This document shows positions 45,731 to 54,191 of a DNA stretch of 64,000 bases, piece after piece (position 1 is the stretch's first letter; every line of letters starts with the position of its first letter). The notes beneath the pieces are model-generated. The model saw nothing but the letters and a program-made list of their open reading frames with translations, had not been told where the DNA came from and made no database searches. This DNA is from Pseudoxanthomonas sp. PXM03 (lineage in GTDB: Bacteria; Pseudomonadota; Gammaproteobacteria; Xanthomonadales; Xanthomonadaceae), in contig NZ_JACVAU010000003.1 in the NCBI RefSeq assembly GCF_014852005.1, positions 1-64,000 on the forward strand, written 5' to 3'. A program made the translations under genes and the position numbers.

Positions 45731-46443
45731 TGAACGCCGCGACGCGCATTGGCATCCTGTTGCTGGCGACCTTGAGTGCGCCCTGCCTAGCCGCGCAAAC
45801 GGTGTCGGGCGAACAACTGCTGGCGTGCGCGGAAGCCTCGTTGCGCGAACGCAGTGAGATGTTGACCGGACGCCTAGAGCTGTCCGCCAGCCCAATGCCT
45901 GAGGTTTCCAGCATTCCGGGCGAAGGCGAGGTGCGCCTGCACGCCCTTACAGTGGATGGGGCATGGCCACGTCGTCGGGTGGGTGTGCCGGTGGAGATTA
46001 GAAGGGGCGACCGCGTCGAACAGACGCGAATGGTGTGGTTGTCCGTCCAGTGGTGGCAACAGGTGCCGGTATACGTGGTGGACGTGCGGTCGGGCACGCC
46101 CCTGAATGCGCTCGCGGTACGCATCGACGAGGTCGACATGGCGGGGAGTACGGAGCCAGCGGCAGCGCTGGATGCCCTGGGTGCGATGGACAACTGGAGG
46201 CTGCGGCGCACGGTCCGCGCCGGCGAGCCGGTGGTGCGATCGGACCTGATACTGCGACCCGCAGTGAGCCGGGAAGAAGCCGTTCGCCTCTCGCTGCGCC
46301 AGGGCCCCGTCGCGTTGACGGTTCCTGCAATAGCCAATGGGGAGGGGGAAATGGGGCAGTGGGTCCAGGTCCGCGCGGAGGGCGCGGAACGCTCGGTGCT
46401 GGCCAAGGTCGTGGCACGCGGCGAGGTGGCCATTGAACGGTAA
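45730..46443 (+). CDS. flgA: P-ring assembly chaperone FlgA
   Basis: A 237-residue periplasmic protein with a clear signal peptide (cleavage after CLAAQ). Its C-terminal SAF-type domain ends in the FlgA-typical WVQVRAEGAERSVLAKVVARG pattern. FlgA helps FlgI polymerise into the P ring. Its presence with flgH and flgI shows the structure is built to cross the outer membrane. It overlaps flgG by one base and the flgH start by eleven. Confidence 0.87.
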   Translation: MNAATRIGILLLATLSAPCLAAQTVSGEQLLACAEASLRERSEMLTGRLELSASPMPEVSSIPGEGEVRLHALTVDGAWPRRRVGVPVEIRRGDRVEQTRMVWLSVQWWQQVPVYVVDVRSGTPLNALAVRIDEVDMAGSTEPAAALDALGAMDNWRLRRTVRAGEPVVRSDLILRPAVSREEAVRLSLRQGPVALTVPAIANGEGEMGQWVQVRAEGAERSVLAKVVARGEVAIER

Positions 46444-47029
46444 ACGACGCGGTAGACAGCTCGCAGCAGGGATGTCGGTGTTGCTCGGCGCCGTCATGCT
46501 GCCGGCAGCGGCGCAACAGAGCATGATCGATGCGGACACCTACCGGGGTATCGCCGCCGACCGCCGTGCCTACCGGACAGGCGACCTGCTGACGGTCAAC
46601 GTACTGGAGGCGGCCCGGGCACGGTCTGGAGCCGCGACCGATGCGAGCTCCGACATACGCCTGAGCGCCGCGGCGTCCGCGAAGAATTACCAGGCGCAAG
46701 CGCAGGGGGCGCTGTCCGCCTCCAACAGCGGGGGTGCGGAAACCTCACGCGTCGGCGAACTGCGTACGCAGCTCTCCGTACGCGTCGCCGAGGTCCTTCC
46801 CGACGGCACGCTGGCCGTGGAAGGCGCACAGTCACTGGTCATCAACGGTGAGGACCAGCGCATCGTCCTTAGCGGCCTGGTCCGGCCTGACGACATCCAG
46901 TCCGACAACAGCGTCTGGTCGCACCGGCTGGCCAATGCGCGCGTCGAGTTCAGCGGAAGCGGCGTGGTCAGTAGTTCGCAACGGCAGAGCGTCGTCTATC
47001 GCGTGCTGAAATGGTTGAGGTTGCTATGA
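46433..47029 (+). CDS. flgH: L-ring protein FlgH, lacking the lipobox cysteine
   Basis: A 198-residue protein matching FlgH in its core (YRTGDLLTVNVLEAARA and LVINGEDQRIVLSGLVRPDDI) and in its position between flgA and flgI. FlgH forms the outer-membrane L ring and is normally a lipoprotein with an LxGC signal. Here the N-terminus has a basic stretch (GKRRGR), a hydrophobic segment and PAAAQQ, with no cysteine, so it appears to be an ordinary signal-peptidase-I substrate. The start is probably TTG at 46433, with GAGG just upstream; an ATG at 46472 is possible but would remove the basic region. It overlaps flgI by four bases. Confidence 0.88.
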   Translation: MNGKRRGRQLAAGMSVLLGAVMLPAAAQQSMIDADTYRGIAADRRAYRTGDLLTVNVLEAARARSGAATDASSDIRLSAAASAKNYQAQAQGALSASNSGGAETSRVGELRTQLSVRVAEVLPDGTLAVEGAQSLVINGEDQRIVLSGLVRPDDIQSDNSVWSHRLANARVEFSGSGVVSSSQRQSVVYRVLKWLRLL

Positions 47030-48141
47030 CCCGCTTCGCATCGCTGCTCATCCTGCTGTTACTGCCAACGTGGGGCTGGGCCGCAAGCCAGGAGGTCAAG
47101 GTCCGCGACATCGCCCGCATCGCCGGCGTGCGCGACAACCCGCTGACCGGTTACGGCCTGGTGTTCGGCCTGTCTGGCTCAGGCGACTCGGCGCGCAATC
47201 GCGCCACGGTGCAATCCGTCGCCAACACGCTGCGCAATTTCGGTGTGCAGGTGGACCTGACGGACCTTTCGAGCCGCAATGTGGCGGCGGTATTGGTGAC
47301 CGCCAAGCTGCCTGCATTCGCCGAGCCGGGACAGCAGCTCGACGTACAGGTCGCCTCCGCCGGCGATGCGCGCAGCCTTACTGGTGGCACGCTGATGCTG
47401 GCTCCATTGAGCGGACCGGACGGCAAGGTGTATGCCATCGCACAGGGCGCCATCTCGGTGGGGGGCTACCAGTTCGAAGCCATCACCGCGTCGGTGCAGA
47501 AGAACCACCCTACGGTCGGCTGGATTCCGTCCGGAGCGACCGTCGAGCGCGCCTCGTCGTTGGGCGTCGTCGGCGATGGGCGTTCGCTGCAGGTGCTGCT
47601 GAACGAACCGGACTTCACCACCGCCAATCACATCGCCGGCGCCATCAATGCCGCACTGCCGGGCTCCCTCGCGCGTGCCGAGCATGCGGGCAAGGTATCG
47701 GTCAGCTTCGATGCGCCTGTGACCGACACCGTCGCTCAGATTTCCCGGATCGAGAACGTGCTGGTCAGCCGCGAGCGGCGGGCGCGGGTGGTCATCAACG
47801 AACGTACCGGCACCGTCGTCGCAGGCGGCGACATCCGACTCGGCCAGGTCAGTATTTCCCATGGCGAGCTGCGGGTGGAGATTTCGACGCGATACAGCGT
47901 CTCACAGCCCGAAGGCTTCCTGTCTCGACCTGGTAACGGGGTACGCAGTGTCGTAGTGCCGGAAAGCACGATCGAGACGAACGAAGGCGTGGCACCCGTG
48001 GTGAGCGTCGCTGAGGGCGCGACAGTCGCCGACCTGATCTCATCGTTGCGCACGATCAAGTTGAGTACCCGGGATGTCATCGCCGTCCTGCAATCGATCA
48101 AGGCCGCCGGCGCGCTCGACGGCGAGTTGATCATCCAATGA
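47026..48141 (+). CDS. flgI: P-ring protein FlgI
   Basis: A 371-residue periplasmic protein of normal FlgI length, with a signal peptide ending in GWA. Diagnostic segments are DIARIAGVRDNPLTGYGLVFGL at the N-terminus (residues about 29-50), RVVINERTGTVVAGGDIRLG, and the C-terminal VIAVLQSIKAAGALDGELI. FlgI forms the ring around the rod in the peptidoglycan layer. It is one of the best-conserved proteins of the cluster. No flgJ follows, although that is its usual place. Confidence 0.95.
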   Translation: MTRFASLLILLLLPTWGWAASQEVKVRDIARIAGVRDNPLTGYGLVFGLSGSGDSARNRATVQSVANTLRNFGVQVDLTDLSSRNVAAVLVTAKLPAFAEPGQQLDVQVASAGDARSLTGGTLMLAPLSGPDGKVYAIAQGAISVGGYQFEAITASVQKNHPTVGWIPSGATVERASSLGVVGDGRSLQVLLNEPDFTTANHIAGAINAALPGSLARAEHAGKVSVSFDAPVTDTVAQISRIENVLVSRERRARVVINERTGTVVAGGDIRLGQVSISHGELRVEISTRYSVSQPEGFLSRPGNGVRSVVVPESTIETNEGVAPVVSVAEGATVADLISSLRTIKLSTRDVIAVLQSIKAAGALDGELIIQ

Positions 48142-48153
48142 CCCGGAGCATGC

Positions 48154-48528
48154 ATGTCTGACCTGACCGTGGATGCCGTCCGCATGGCACTCAACCTGAA
48201 CCAGCTCAAAGCGGAAGTGACCGGCTGGAACATCGTCAATGCTTCTGCCACGGATGCACCGATGTTCGTGATCGACCAGAGCGCCACGGACGCGTTACTC
48301 GGCGCTGCGGCGAACGGGCCTTCGCACGCGACCCGCGACGCGCTGGCTTCGCCGAGCTCGCCCACCATGGCCGTGGTGCACGAGCAGTACATCGCCGAAC
48401 GGCCATCGCTGGACCAGCTCGTCGCCGACTCCGTTTCGGCGGGCATGAACTATCAGGCGTTGACCGAGTCGCTGAGCCGACATTTTGGCCTGATGCGCCT
48501 GGCCATCAGCGGAAGGAGCGGGACATGA
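48154..48528 (+). CDS. flgB: Divergent proximal rod protein FlgB
   Basis: A 124-residue rod-type protein. The C-terminus (ERPSLDQLVADSVSAGMNYQALTESLSRHFGLMRLAI) matches FlgB. The N-terminal hallmark of axial proteins (N-x-ANxxTPG) is degenerate, reading GWNIVNASATDAP. It is shorter than the usual 133-138 residues. Together with FlgC and FliE it would connect the MS ring to the rod. The next gene overlaps by four bases. Confidence 0.75.
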   Translation: MSDLTVDAVRMALNLNQLKAEVTGWNIVNASATDAPMFVIDQSATDALLGAAANGPSHATRDALASPSSPTMAVVHEQYIAERPSLDQLVADSVSAGMNYQALTESLSRHFGLMRLAISGRSGT

Positions 48529-48890
48529 GTATCGATGCGATTCTGGAGGCCAGCCGGGCCGGGATGCAGAATGAACGTCTCCGGTTGGATCTGGCGAGTC
48601 GGCGCATTGCTGCCGCCAATCAGCCGATCGATCCCGCGTCCGCCGGCTCGGGCGCCACGTTCGCCCAGGCGCTCGGAGCGGATCTGGGAGCCGGCCTCGG
48701 CACGCGTTCGGTACTCGATCCCAAGCATCCGCTGGCCGACGCGCAGGGCCGCGTGCATTACCCCGCCGTCGATATGGTCCAGGAAATGACCACGCTGCTG
48801 ACCGCCAGCCGCGGCTACGAAGCCAACGTCCGTTCGTTCAACGTCCTGCGCGGCATGCTGCTGCGTGCCATGGAAATCGGAGCCAAGTGA
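48525..48890 (+). CDS. flgC: Divergent proximal rod protein FlgC
   Basis: A 121-residue protein (FlgC is usually 134-138) with the clear C-terminal FlgC signature DPKHPLADAQGRVHYPAVD, then VQEMTTLLTASRGYEANV. The N-terminal NxANxxT motif is lost (LDLASRRIAAANQPID). It is the partner of FlgB in the proximal rod and is followed by fliE, as in standard flgBC-fliE operons. Confidence 0.85.
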   Translation: MSIDAILEASRAGMQNERLRLDLASRRIAAANQPIDPASAGSGATFAQALGADLGAGLGTRSVLDPKHPLADAQGRVHYPAVDMVQEMTTLLTASRGYEANVRSFNVLRGMLLRAMEIGAK

Positions 48891-49186
48891 TGACCATCGA
48901 CGCCATTGCCGCGCTGGGCGCGGCCTCCATCACCGAGGCACATGCCTCTACGATCCCGCCGCCTCGCGCCGACTTCGGTGCCGCCATTGAACGCGGCCTG
49001 GCGTCTACCAACCTGGCTTTGCAGGCGGCCGATCAGAACGTGCGTCTGCTGGCCTCGGGGCAGGAGATCGCGACGCACGACGTGATGATCTCCCTGGAAG
49101 ACGCGCGCATGCAGCTGATGCTGCTGTCGGAAGTACGCAACCGCGTGGTCGAGGCGTACCAGGAACTGTCGCGCATGCAACTCTAA
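48890..49186 (+). CDS. fliE: MS-ring/rod junction protein FliE
   Basis: A 98-residue protein of normal FliE size. The C-terminal helix (HDVMISLEDARMQLMLLSEV, then RNRVVEAYQELSRMQL) matches the family closely. FliE is the first exported substrate and links the FliF ring and the gate to the rod. It begins at the ATG overlapping the flgC stop; fliF starts 3 bases after its stop. Confidence 0.88.
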   Translation: MTIDAIAALGAASITEAHASTIPPPRADFGAAIERGLASTNLALQAADQNVRLLASGQEIATHDVMISLEDARMQLMLLSEVRNRVVEAYQELSRMQL

Positions 49187-49189
49187 GGA

Positions 49190-50566
49190 ATGAAGGCCGT
49201 GTCTTCGATCAAGACGTTCTACCTCTCCCTGGCCCAGGGCGCCAGGCGCGGCTTGCTGGCAGGACTGATCCTGCTTGCACTGGGAACCGTGGTGGCCCTA
49301 TGGTGGATCTTCTCGCCGCGCGAGTCCCTATTGTTCGGGAACCTTAAGGAAGTCGATGCCGCCGAGATCGCAGCGGCGTTGGAGGAGTGGAAGGTCCCGC
49401 ACCACTTCACGGCTGACGGCACCGGAATCCTGGTCGACGAGCAGCAGATGCATGCCCTACGAATGCGCCTGGTGTCGGCCGGCGTACCTCGTGGTGGCCA
49501 TGTCGGCTTCGAGCTGTTCGACGACAACGAATTCGGCGTCACTGAATTCGCCCAACGGATCAACTACCAGCGCGCACTGCAGGGCGAGATCGAGCGCACG
49601 ATTGCCACCGTTCCAGGCGTGCAGAACGCCCGCGTGCACCTGTCCATCCGGCGCCCGGGCCTATTTCTGGCGGACGAGGCGCAGTCAAAGGCATCGGTCG
49701 CATTGACGCTTGTTCCGGGCGCCACGCTGGAGCGCAAGCAGGTGGCGGGGATCCGCAATCTCGTCGCTTCGGCGGTGGATGGCTTGCAGCCGGAGTCCGT
49801 GGTCGTGGTGGGTCCCTCCGGCATGCAGCTGATCGGCGGTAGCCTTGCGGAAAGCGTTGCCGAAGGTTCCGGTACGGCCGAAGAACTGGCCAGCGCACTG
49901 GAAGCGAAGATCGGCAAGGTGGTGGCGAAGGCGCTCAATGGCCAGCAGGCCGCGATCTCGGTAAACGTGGCGATGAACTTCGATCGCGTGCACACCACCA
50001 GCGAGCGCCTGCTGGGAAGCCCGGGCAAGGAACACGGCCTTCTGGTACGGAGCAATCGCAACGGCGATCGTGCCCCGGAAGGCGCGACCGCTCCGGCTTC
50101 GTTACTGAACGAGCAACTGGAGTACGCCCACGGCCGCGAACGCCAGGAAGTAACCCGCGCGACGGGCGCCATCGACCGCATCACTGTCGCCATCCTGTTG
50201 CCTGCCTCGGTTCCGGCCACACAACAGGCGCACCTGCGCCGCCTGGCTTCGGCGGCCGCAGGGTTGGACTTCGATCGCGGAGACAGCCTGGAACTTGCCG
50301 TGGCGACGCCGCTCGCTGCACCCACCGCACAACCGGGCGTCGAGTCCATACCCGCACCCGGCGCATCCCGCACGCCATCGCGAGCATTTGAGGAAATCCC
50401 TTTCATCCATCCGCTGTGGCTGCTCGCCGCATTGATGTCCGGTGCACTGGGCATGTGGCTGCTGCGCGGTACGCGCAAGGTGCCGCCGTTACAAGTGCTG
50501 AGCCACGAAGAAAGCGAGCAGGCGGCACGCAACATCCGCGCTTGGCTCGCAGGTGAAGTTCGATGA
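49190..50566 (+). CDS. fliF: MS-ring protein FliF, shortened
   Basis: A 458-residue MS-ring protein; FliF is usually 530-570. It has a first transmembrane helix near residues 20-40, the ring-building domains (LLFGNLKEVDAAEIAAAL and NYQRALQGEIERTIATVPGV), a second helix near residues 404-424, and about 34 cytoplasmic residues. Those end with an AARNIRAWL helix resembling the FliG-binding end of FliF (VIRxW). The missing length falls in the region between the ring-building domains and the second helix, where FliF normally carries its beta-collar. The ring base and the FliG dock are thus kept while the collar is reduced. Confidence 0.88.
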   Translation: MKAVSSIKTFYLSLAQGARRGLLAGLILLALGTVVALWWIFSPRESLLFGNLKEVDAAEIAAALEEWKVPHHFTADGTGILVDEQQMHALRMRLVSAGVPRGGHVGFELFDDNEFGVTEFAQRINYQRALQGEIERTIATVPGVQNARVHLSIRRPGLFLADEAQSKASVALTLVPGATLERKQVAGIRNLVASAVDGLQPESVVVVGPSGMQLIGGSLAESVAEGSGTAEELASALEAKIGKVVAKALNGQQAAISVNVAMNFDRVHTTSERLLGSPGKEHGLLVRSNRNGDRAPEGATAPASLLNEQLEYAHGRERQEVTRATGAIDRITVAILLPASVPATQQAHLRRLASAAAGLDFDRGDSLELAVATPLAAPTAQPGVESIPAPGASRTPSRAFEEIPFIHPLWLLAALMSGALGMWLLRGTRKVPPLQVLSHEESEQAARNIRAWLAGEVR

Positions 50567-51003
50567 GCGAACTGGCGCTGCGCAAAGCCGCGCTGGTCGC
50601 GAGCCTGATGGATCGCGACCAGCGCAAGCGCCTGCTCGCCAGCGTGCCACGCGGCACGGCGCGGCATCTGCGTCTTGCGATCGCACACGTGGAGCGCCAA
50701 GGATGGGCGAGGCGCGATATGGTGGAGCAGGCATTAGGTCAGCCGCTGACCGCGATCCAGGGCGCTCCCGATTTCGGGCTGGATGAACTGGTGAAGCTTG
50801 CGGAGCACGTGGACGCGCGCACGTACGCGCGCGTGCTGGCGGCTGCGCCGCTGCGCGATCACGGCTTCCTGTTCTCGCTGCTGCCTGCCGGCTTCGCTGG
50901 CGGCGTGCAGGGGTACCTTGAAGAATTGCCCGTGATGCCGGAGCGCCTGCGGACTGCCACGCTTGCAGCGGCCCGCCAACAATTGCAGGCGGTGGCGGCA
51001 TGA
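50563..51003 (+). CDS. Short FliG-like protein without a torque domain
   Basis: A 146-residue soluble protein at the exact fliG position. The first 55 residues (RKAALVASLMDRDQRKRLLA onwards) resemble the FliG N-terminal domain that grips FliF. The remainder could match part of a FliG middle domain. FliG is usually about 330 residues, and there is no space for the C-terminal domain with the charged helix that meets the stator. It could join FliF to the FliM/FliN-like proteins but not transmit rotation. The family assignment relies on weak similarity plus gene order. It overlaps fliF and fliH by four bases each. Confidence 0.55.
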   Translation: MSELALRKAALVASLMDRDQRKRLLASVPRGTARHLRLAIAHVERQGWARRDMVEQALGQPLTAIQGAPDFGLDELVKLAEHVDARTYARVLAAAPLRDHGFLFSLLPAGFAGGVQGYLEELPVMPERLRTATLAAARQQLQAVAA

Positions 51004-51698
51004 CGCAGCCGCTCGTCCGACGACTGGATGCGAGCGGCCTGGACCTGCGTGCGTGGTCCGGCGACGAGCCGCGGCAGGAGATTCCCGCGCCGAGTGATGG
51101 GGCGCACGCGCAACAACGCTTGGCGGAGGCGCAGCGCCAACAACAGGATGAACTTGAGCGCCAGCGCGAGCGTGGTTACCAGGCCGGCATGGCGGAAGGG
51201 AAAGCCGCGGTGGAAAGGCGCGTGCAAGCTGAACTGGTCACGATGAAGAAGCGCCTTGAAGAAGATTGGGCCAAGGCACAGAAACATCTCGATGAAGAGC
51301 GGGCTGCGCTGCAAGCGCTCGCGGCGCGCTTGGAACAGGTGCTCGGTGAGGCGGACAGGGCTGCCGAGGAAGCGGCTGTACAAGCAGCATATGCCGCGCT
51401 GGTACGCGTGCTGGGAAATCGCGAAGCCGAGGGCGAGCTGATGCGCGACCTGTGCCAGCAGGCGCTGTCGGATGCCGGCGGAGAGACGCATGTGCTCTGG
51501 GTCTGCGACCAGGACCATGCCTTGGTGGGCAAACTAACGTCCGCCGAGCTGCGTACCGATCCTGCACTGAAGCGTGGGCAGGTACGTCTCCAATCCCGGC
51601 TGGGTCACTACGACACGGGTCTGGACGTGCGCCTTGAGCAGATCCGGCAGGCCTTCCTAGCAGGACTGGCCCTGCATCACACCAAGGCGGAAACATGA
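51000..51698 (+). CDS. fliH: Export ATPase regulator FliH
   Basis: A 232-residue soluble protein with a long charged coiled coil (about residues 40-110, rich in Q, E and R, including RERGYQAGMAEGKAA) and a C-terminal domain resembling V-ATPase subunit E. This is the layout of FliH/SctL. FliH dimers bind FliI and tether it to the FliM/FliN-type sorting platform. The order fliF-fliG-fliH-fliI-fliJ is that of classical flagellar operons. The gene overlaps its neighbours by four bases. Confidence 0.85.
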   Translation: MTQPLVRRLDASGLDLRAWSGDEPRQEIPAPSDGAHAQQRLAEAQRQQQDELERQRERGYQAGMAEGKAAVERRVQAELVTMKKRLEEDWAKAQKHLDEERAALQALAARLEQVLGEADRAAEEAAVQAAYAALVRVLGNREAEGELMRDLCQQALSDAGGETHVLWVCDQDHALVGKLTSAELRTDPALKRGQVRLQSRLGHYDTGLDVRLEQIRQAFLAGLALHHTKAET

Positions 51699-53011
51699 GC
51701 CTGGGCGAACGACTGCGCAGCGCGGTGCATGCCGCAGAAATGCACCAGCGGCATGGGCGCATCGTGGCGTTCGACGGCCTGGTCATCGAGGCCGAGGGCC
51801 CCGACGCCAGGCTTGGCGAGTTGTGCGAGATCGTCGGTAGCGAAGGCATGGCGCCCACCCGCGCGCAGGTCGTCGGCTTTCGCCGGGAGCACATGCTTCT
51901 GATGCCTTACGGCGCAGTGTCGGGCATTTCTCCGCGGAGCCTGATCCGTGCCTGTGGCCACACACTGGATGTGCCGGTGGGCAACGGCTTGCTCGGTCGC
52001 GTGGTGGACGCGTTCTGCCAACCGCTGGACGATGGGCCGACGCTGTCGTTGCCCGATCGCCAGGCGTTGCATGCCGCACCCTCCAATCCTTTGAGCCGGC
52101 GCGGCATCGACAAGGTCATGGAGACCGGTGTCCGGGCCATCGATACGCTTTTGACCCTGGGAGAGGGCCAGCGCGTAGGCGTGTTCTCCGGCAGCGGCGT
52201 GGGCAAAAGTACGTTGCTGGGCATGTTGGCGCGCCACGTGAGCGCCGACGTCACCGTGCTCGCACTGATCGGCGAGCGTGGTCGCGAAGTAGGCGACTTC
52301 ATCCGCGAATCGCTCGGCGATGGCCTTCGCCGTTCTGTCGTGATGGCCGCCACCGCCGATCAACCGGCGCTGGTGCGCGTGCATGCGGTGCATGCCGCGC
52401 ATGCGGTGGCCGAGTACTTCCGCGACCAGGGGAAGTCGGTGCTGTTGGTGGTCGATTCGATCACACGCTTCGCCATGGCGCAGCGCGAGATCGGTCTCGC
52501 CATCGGCGAACCGCCGACCTTCCGCGGCTATACACCCTCAGTGTTCGGCTGGTTGCCGCGCATAGCGGAACGTTGCGGCCGCTGGGCCCACGGTTCCATC
52601 ACGGCGGTCTACAGCGTTCTGGTCGAGGGCGACGATATGAACGAACCCATCACCGATCACATGCGGGCGATTCTGGACGGCCACATCGTGCTGAGCCGCG
52701 AGCTAGCCGCACGCGGCCACCATCCCGCCGTCGACGTCCTGCACAGTGCGAGCCGCCTGCTGGATGCCTTGGCGACGCCGACGCAGGCAGCGTTGGCCTC
52801 CGAGGTACGCCGGCACCTGGCCACGTACGAGGGATCCCGCGACTTGGTCGAATTGGGTGCGCACCAGCGCGGCATCAACACCGCGCTCGATGCGGCGATC
52901 GATCTGAAACCCGGACTCGACACCGTGCTGCGCCAAGCATCACAGGACGCCTATTCCCGTGAAGAAGCGCTGGCCGCACTGCGTCGTGTACTGGACGTGT
53001 CGCATGGATAA
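51695..53011 (+). CDS. fliI: Flagellar-type export ATPase FliI
   Basis: A 438-residue hexameric ATPase related to F1-beta. The P-loop GSGVGKST is at residues 166-173, the Walker B region is in VLLVVDSITRFAMAQREIGL, and the family block FRGYTPSVFGWLPRIAERCG follows. FliI unfolds and delivers substrates to the FlhA/FlhB gate. All catalytic motifs are intact, which supports a working secretion apparatus. It overlaps fliJ by eight bases. Confidence 0.95.
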   Translation: MSLGERLRSAVHAAEMHQRHGRIVAFDGLVIEAEGPDARLGELCEIVGSEGMAPTRAQVVGFRREHMLLMPYGAVSGISPRSLIRACGHTLDVPVGNGLLGRVVDAFCQPLDDGPTLSLPDRQALHAAPSNPLSRRGIDKVMETGVRAIDTLLTLGEGQRVGVFSGSGVGKSTLLGMLARHVSADVTVLALIGERGREVGDFIRESLGDGLRRSVVMAATADQPALVRVHAVHAAHAVAEYFRDQGKSVLLVVDSITRFAMAQREIGLAIGEPPTFRGYTPSVFGWLPRIAERCGRWAHGSITAVYSVLVEGDDMNEPITDHMRAILDGHIVLSRELAARGHHPAVDVLHSASRLLDALATPTQAALASEVRRHLATYEGSRDLVELGAHQRGINTALDAAIDLKPGLDTVLRQASQDAYSREEALAALRRVLDVSHG

Positions 53012-53456
53012 GTCGGCCATGCGCCGCGCAGACGTCTTGTCGCGCTTGCGCCAGTTCGAGCAGGACAAGGCGCACGCGGCGATGTCGCGCACCGCACACG
53101 AGGCAGGCAGCGCGCATGAAATCCGCGATCTGCGTCGCGACGAAGCCGAAGCGGTGGGACGCTGGAAGGTGCCATCTGCGGACGGCGGTGCCATCGAATT
53201 AGCGATCTATACCCACGCCTTGGGCGTCGAAGCGTCGGCGATGACGCGATGGTCAGAAGCTGATGAGAACGCCAGCAAGGCAGACAAGGCACTGGACTTG
53301 GCGCGTGCTGACTACGGCCGCGCGTTGTTGGCCAGAGACGTGGTCGCCCGGCGCCAACAACGGGTGGCGGCCATGGCCGCCACCGAAGTGGAACATCGCG
53401 ACGCTGACGCCGTGAGCGACATGTGGTTAGCCAGGAGGCAGCATGGATCCGATTGA
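53004..53456 (+). CDS. fliJ: FliJ-like coiled-coil export protein
   Basis: A 150-residue, charged, wholly helical protein following fliI, the place and character of FliJ, the stalk that couples the ATPase to the gate. Specific similarity is low, as usual for FliJ. Heptad-like stretches run across residues 1-50 and 85-140. I chose the ATG at 53004, which overlaps the fliI stop region, over an upstream in-frame codon. It overlaps the following gene by 14 bases. Confidence 0.65.
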   Translation: MDKSAMRRADVLSRLRQFEQDKAHAAMSRTAHEAGSAHEIRDLRRDEAEAVGRWKVPSADGGAIELAIYTHALGVEASAMTRWSEADENASKADKALDLARADYGRALLARDVVARRQQRVAAMAATEVEHRDADAVSDMWLARRQHGSD

Positions 53457-54189
53457 CTGTGGCGCGCCACTTCCATGGCATGGCCCCTCAGGCACGAACG
53501 GTGGCGTTGGCCCGCGCGATCCCTTGCGTGAAATGCGACAGAACGCCGGCGATTTCCGAGCCTGGGTGGAGGAGGCCGACGACGCAAGCCGCGAGGGCCA
53601 GACACCCCTGCCGCAAACCTTAGCGACGGTCGTCGGAGCGACCCAGGGAGCGGTCTCCGCGACCCTGTTCGACGACACGCAATTCGTGGGCACGGTCTAT
53701 CCGTGGATGTTGCAGGCGCAGGCATACCTGTCGCAACTGGGTGTTCGCGAGGCGAGCGGCGGCCGGGCGGCTGCGATGGACGTCCGCGTCACCCAACAAG
53801 CGTCATCGCCGTATGCGGACGCGGAAGTAACCGCCATGCCGGCCGGCGGTTCCTCGCGCATCGCCTCTACGGATTCGCGATTCCCGCTTGCCACCGGCAT
53901 CGCTGCTACGGTGCGCAGCGTGCACGGCACGCTCAGCGGGTTTGGTGCGCCGCCTGCGGATGCTGCGGGCAGTGCCTTTGCGGCGTCCTGGTCCGAACGC
54001 CTGCTCAGGCGGACGGTCGATGCGGACGGCAACACCACTTGGTGGCTGCGCGACTACGGCATGGACGCTGCCGCACAGGAAGACCTTACCCGCTCCCTGC
54101 TGTCCCAGCCGCTGCACCAGAGACCCCACCGCATCGTCATCAACGGCGTCGAAGTCTGGCGCGCCCCTCATTCCCTGCCGGAGTCCTGA
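53443..54189 (+). CDS. Unrecognised protein in the fliK position
   Basis: A 248-residue protein between fliJ and flgD, where flagellar operons carry fliK, the hook-length ruler. I see no convincing FliK signature. The first 180 residues are low in structure, rich in Ala/Gly/Ser/Thr, as FliK N-termini are. The last 70 residues look folded (SWSERLLRRTVDADGNTTWW, then RPHRIVINGVEVWR). An intact NPTH in FlhB and a flgE gene would require some ruler, so this is the best candidate. It overlaps fliJ by 14 bases and ends two bases before flgD. Confidence 0.5.
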   Translation: MDPIDCGAPLPWHGPSGTNGGVGPRDPLREMRQNAGDFRAWVEEADDASREGQTPLPQTLATVVGATQGAVSATLFDDTQFVGTVYPWMLQAQAYLSQLGVREASGGRAAAMDVRVTQQASSPYADAEVTAMPAGGSSRIASTDSRFPLATGIAATVRSVHGTLSGFGAPPADAAGSAFAASWSERLLRRTVDADGNTTWWLRDYGMDAAAQEDLTRSLLSQPLHQRPHRIVINGVEVWRAPHSLPES

Positions 54190-54191
54190 GC

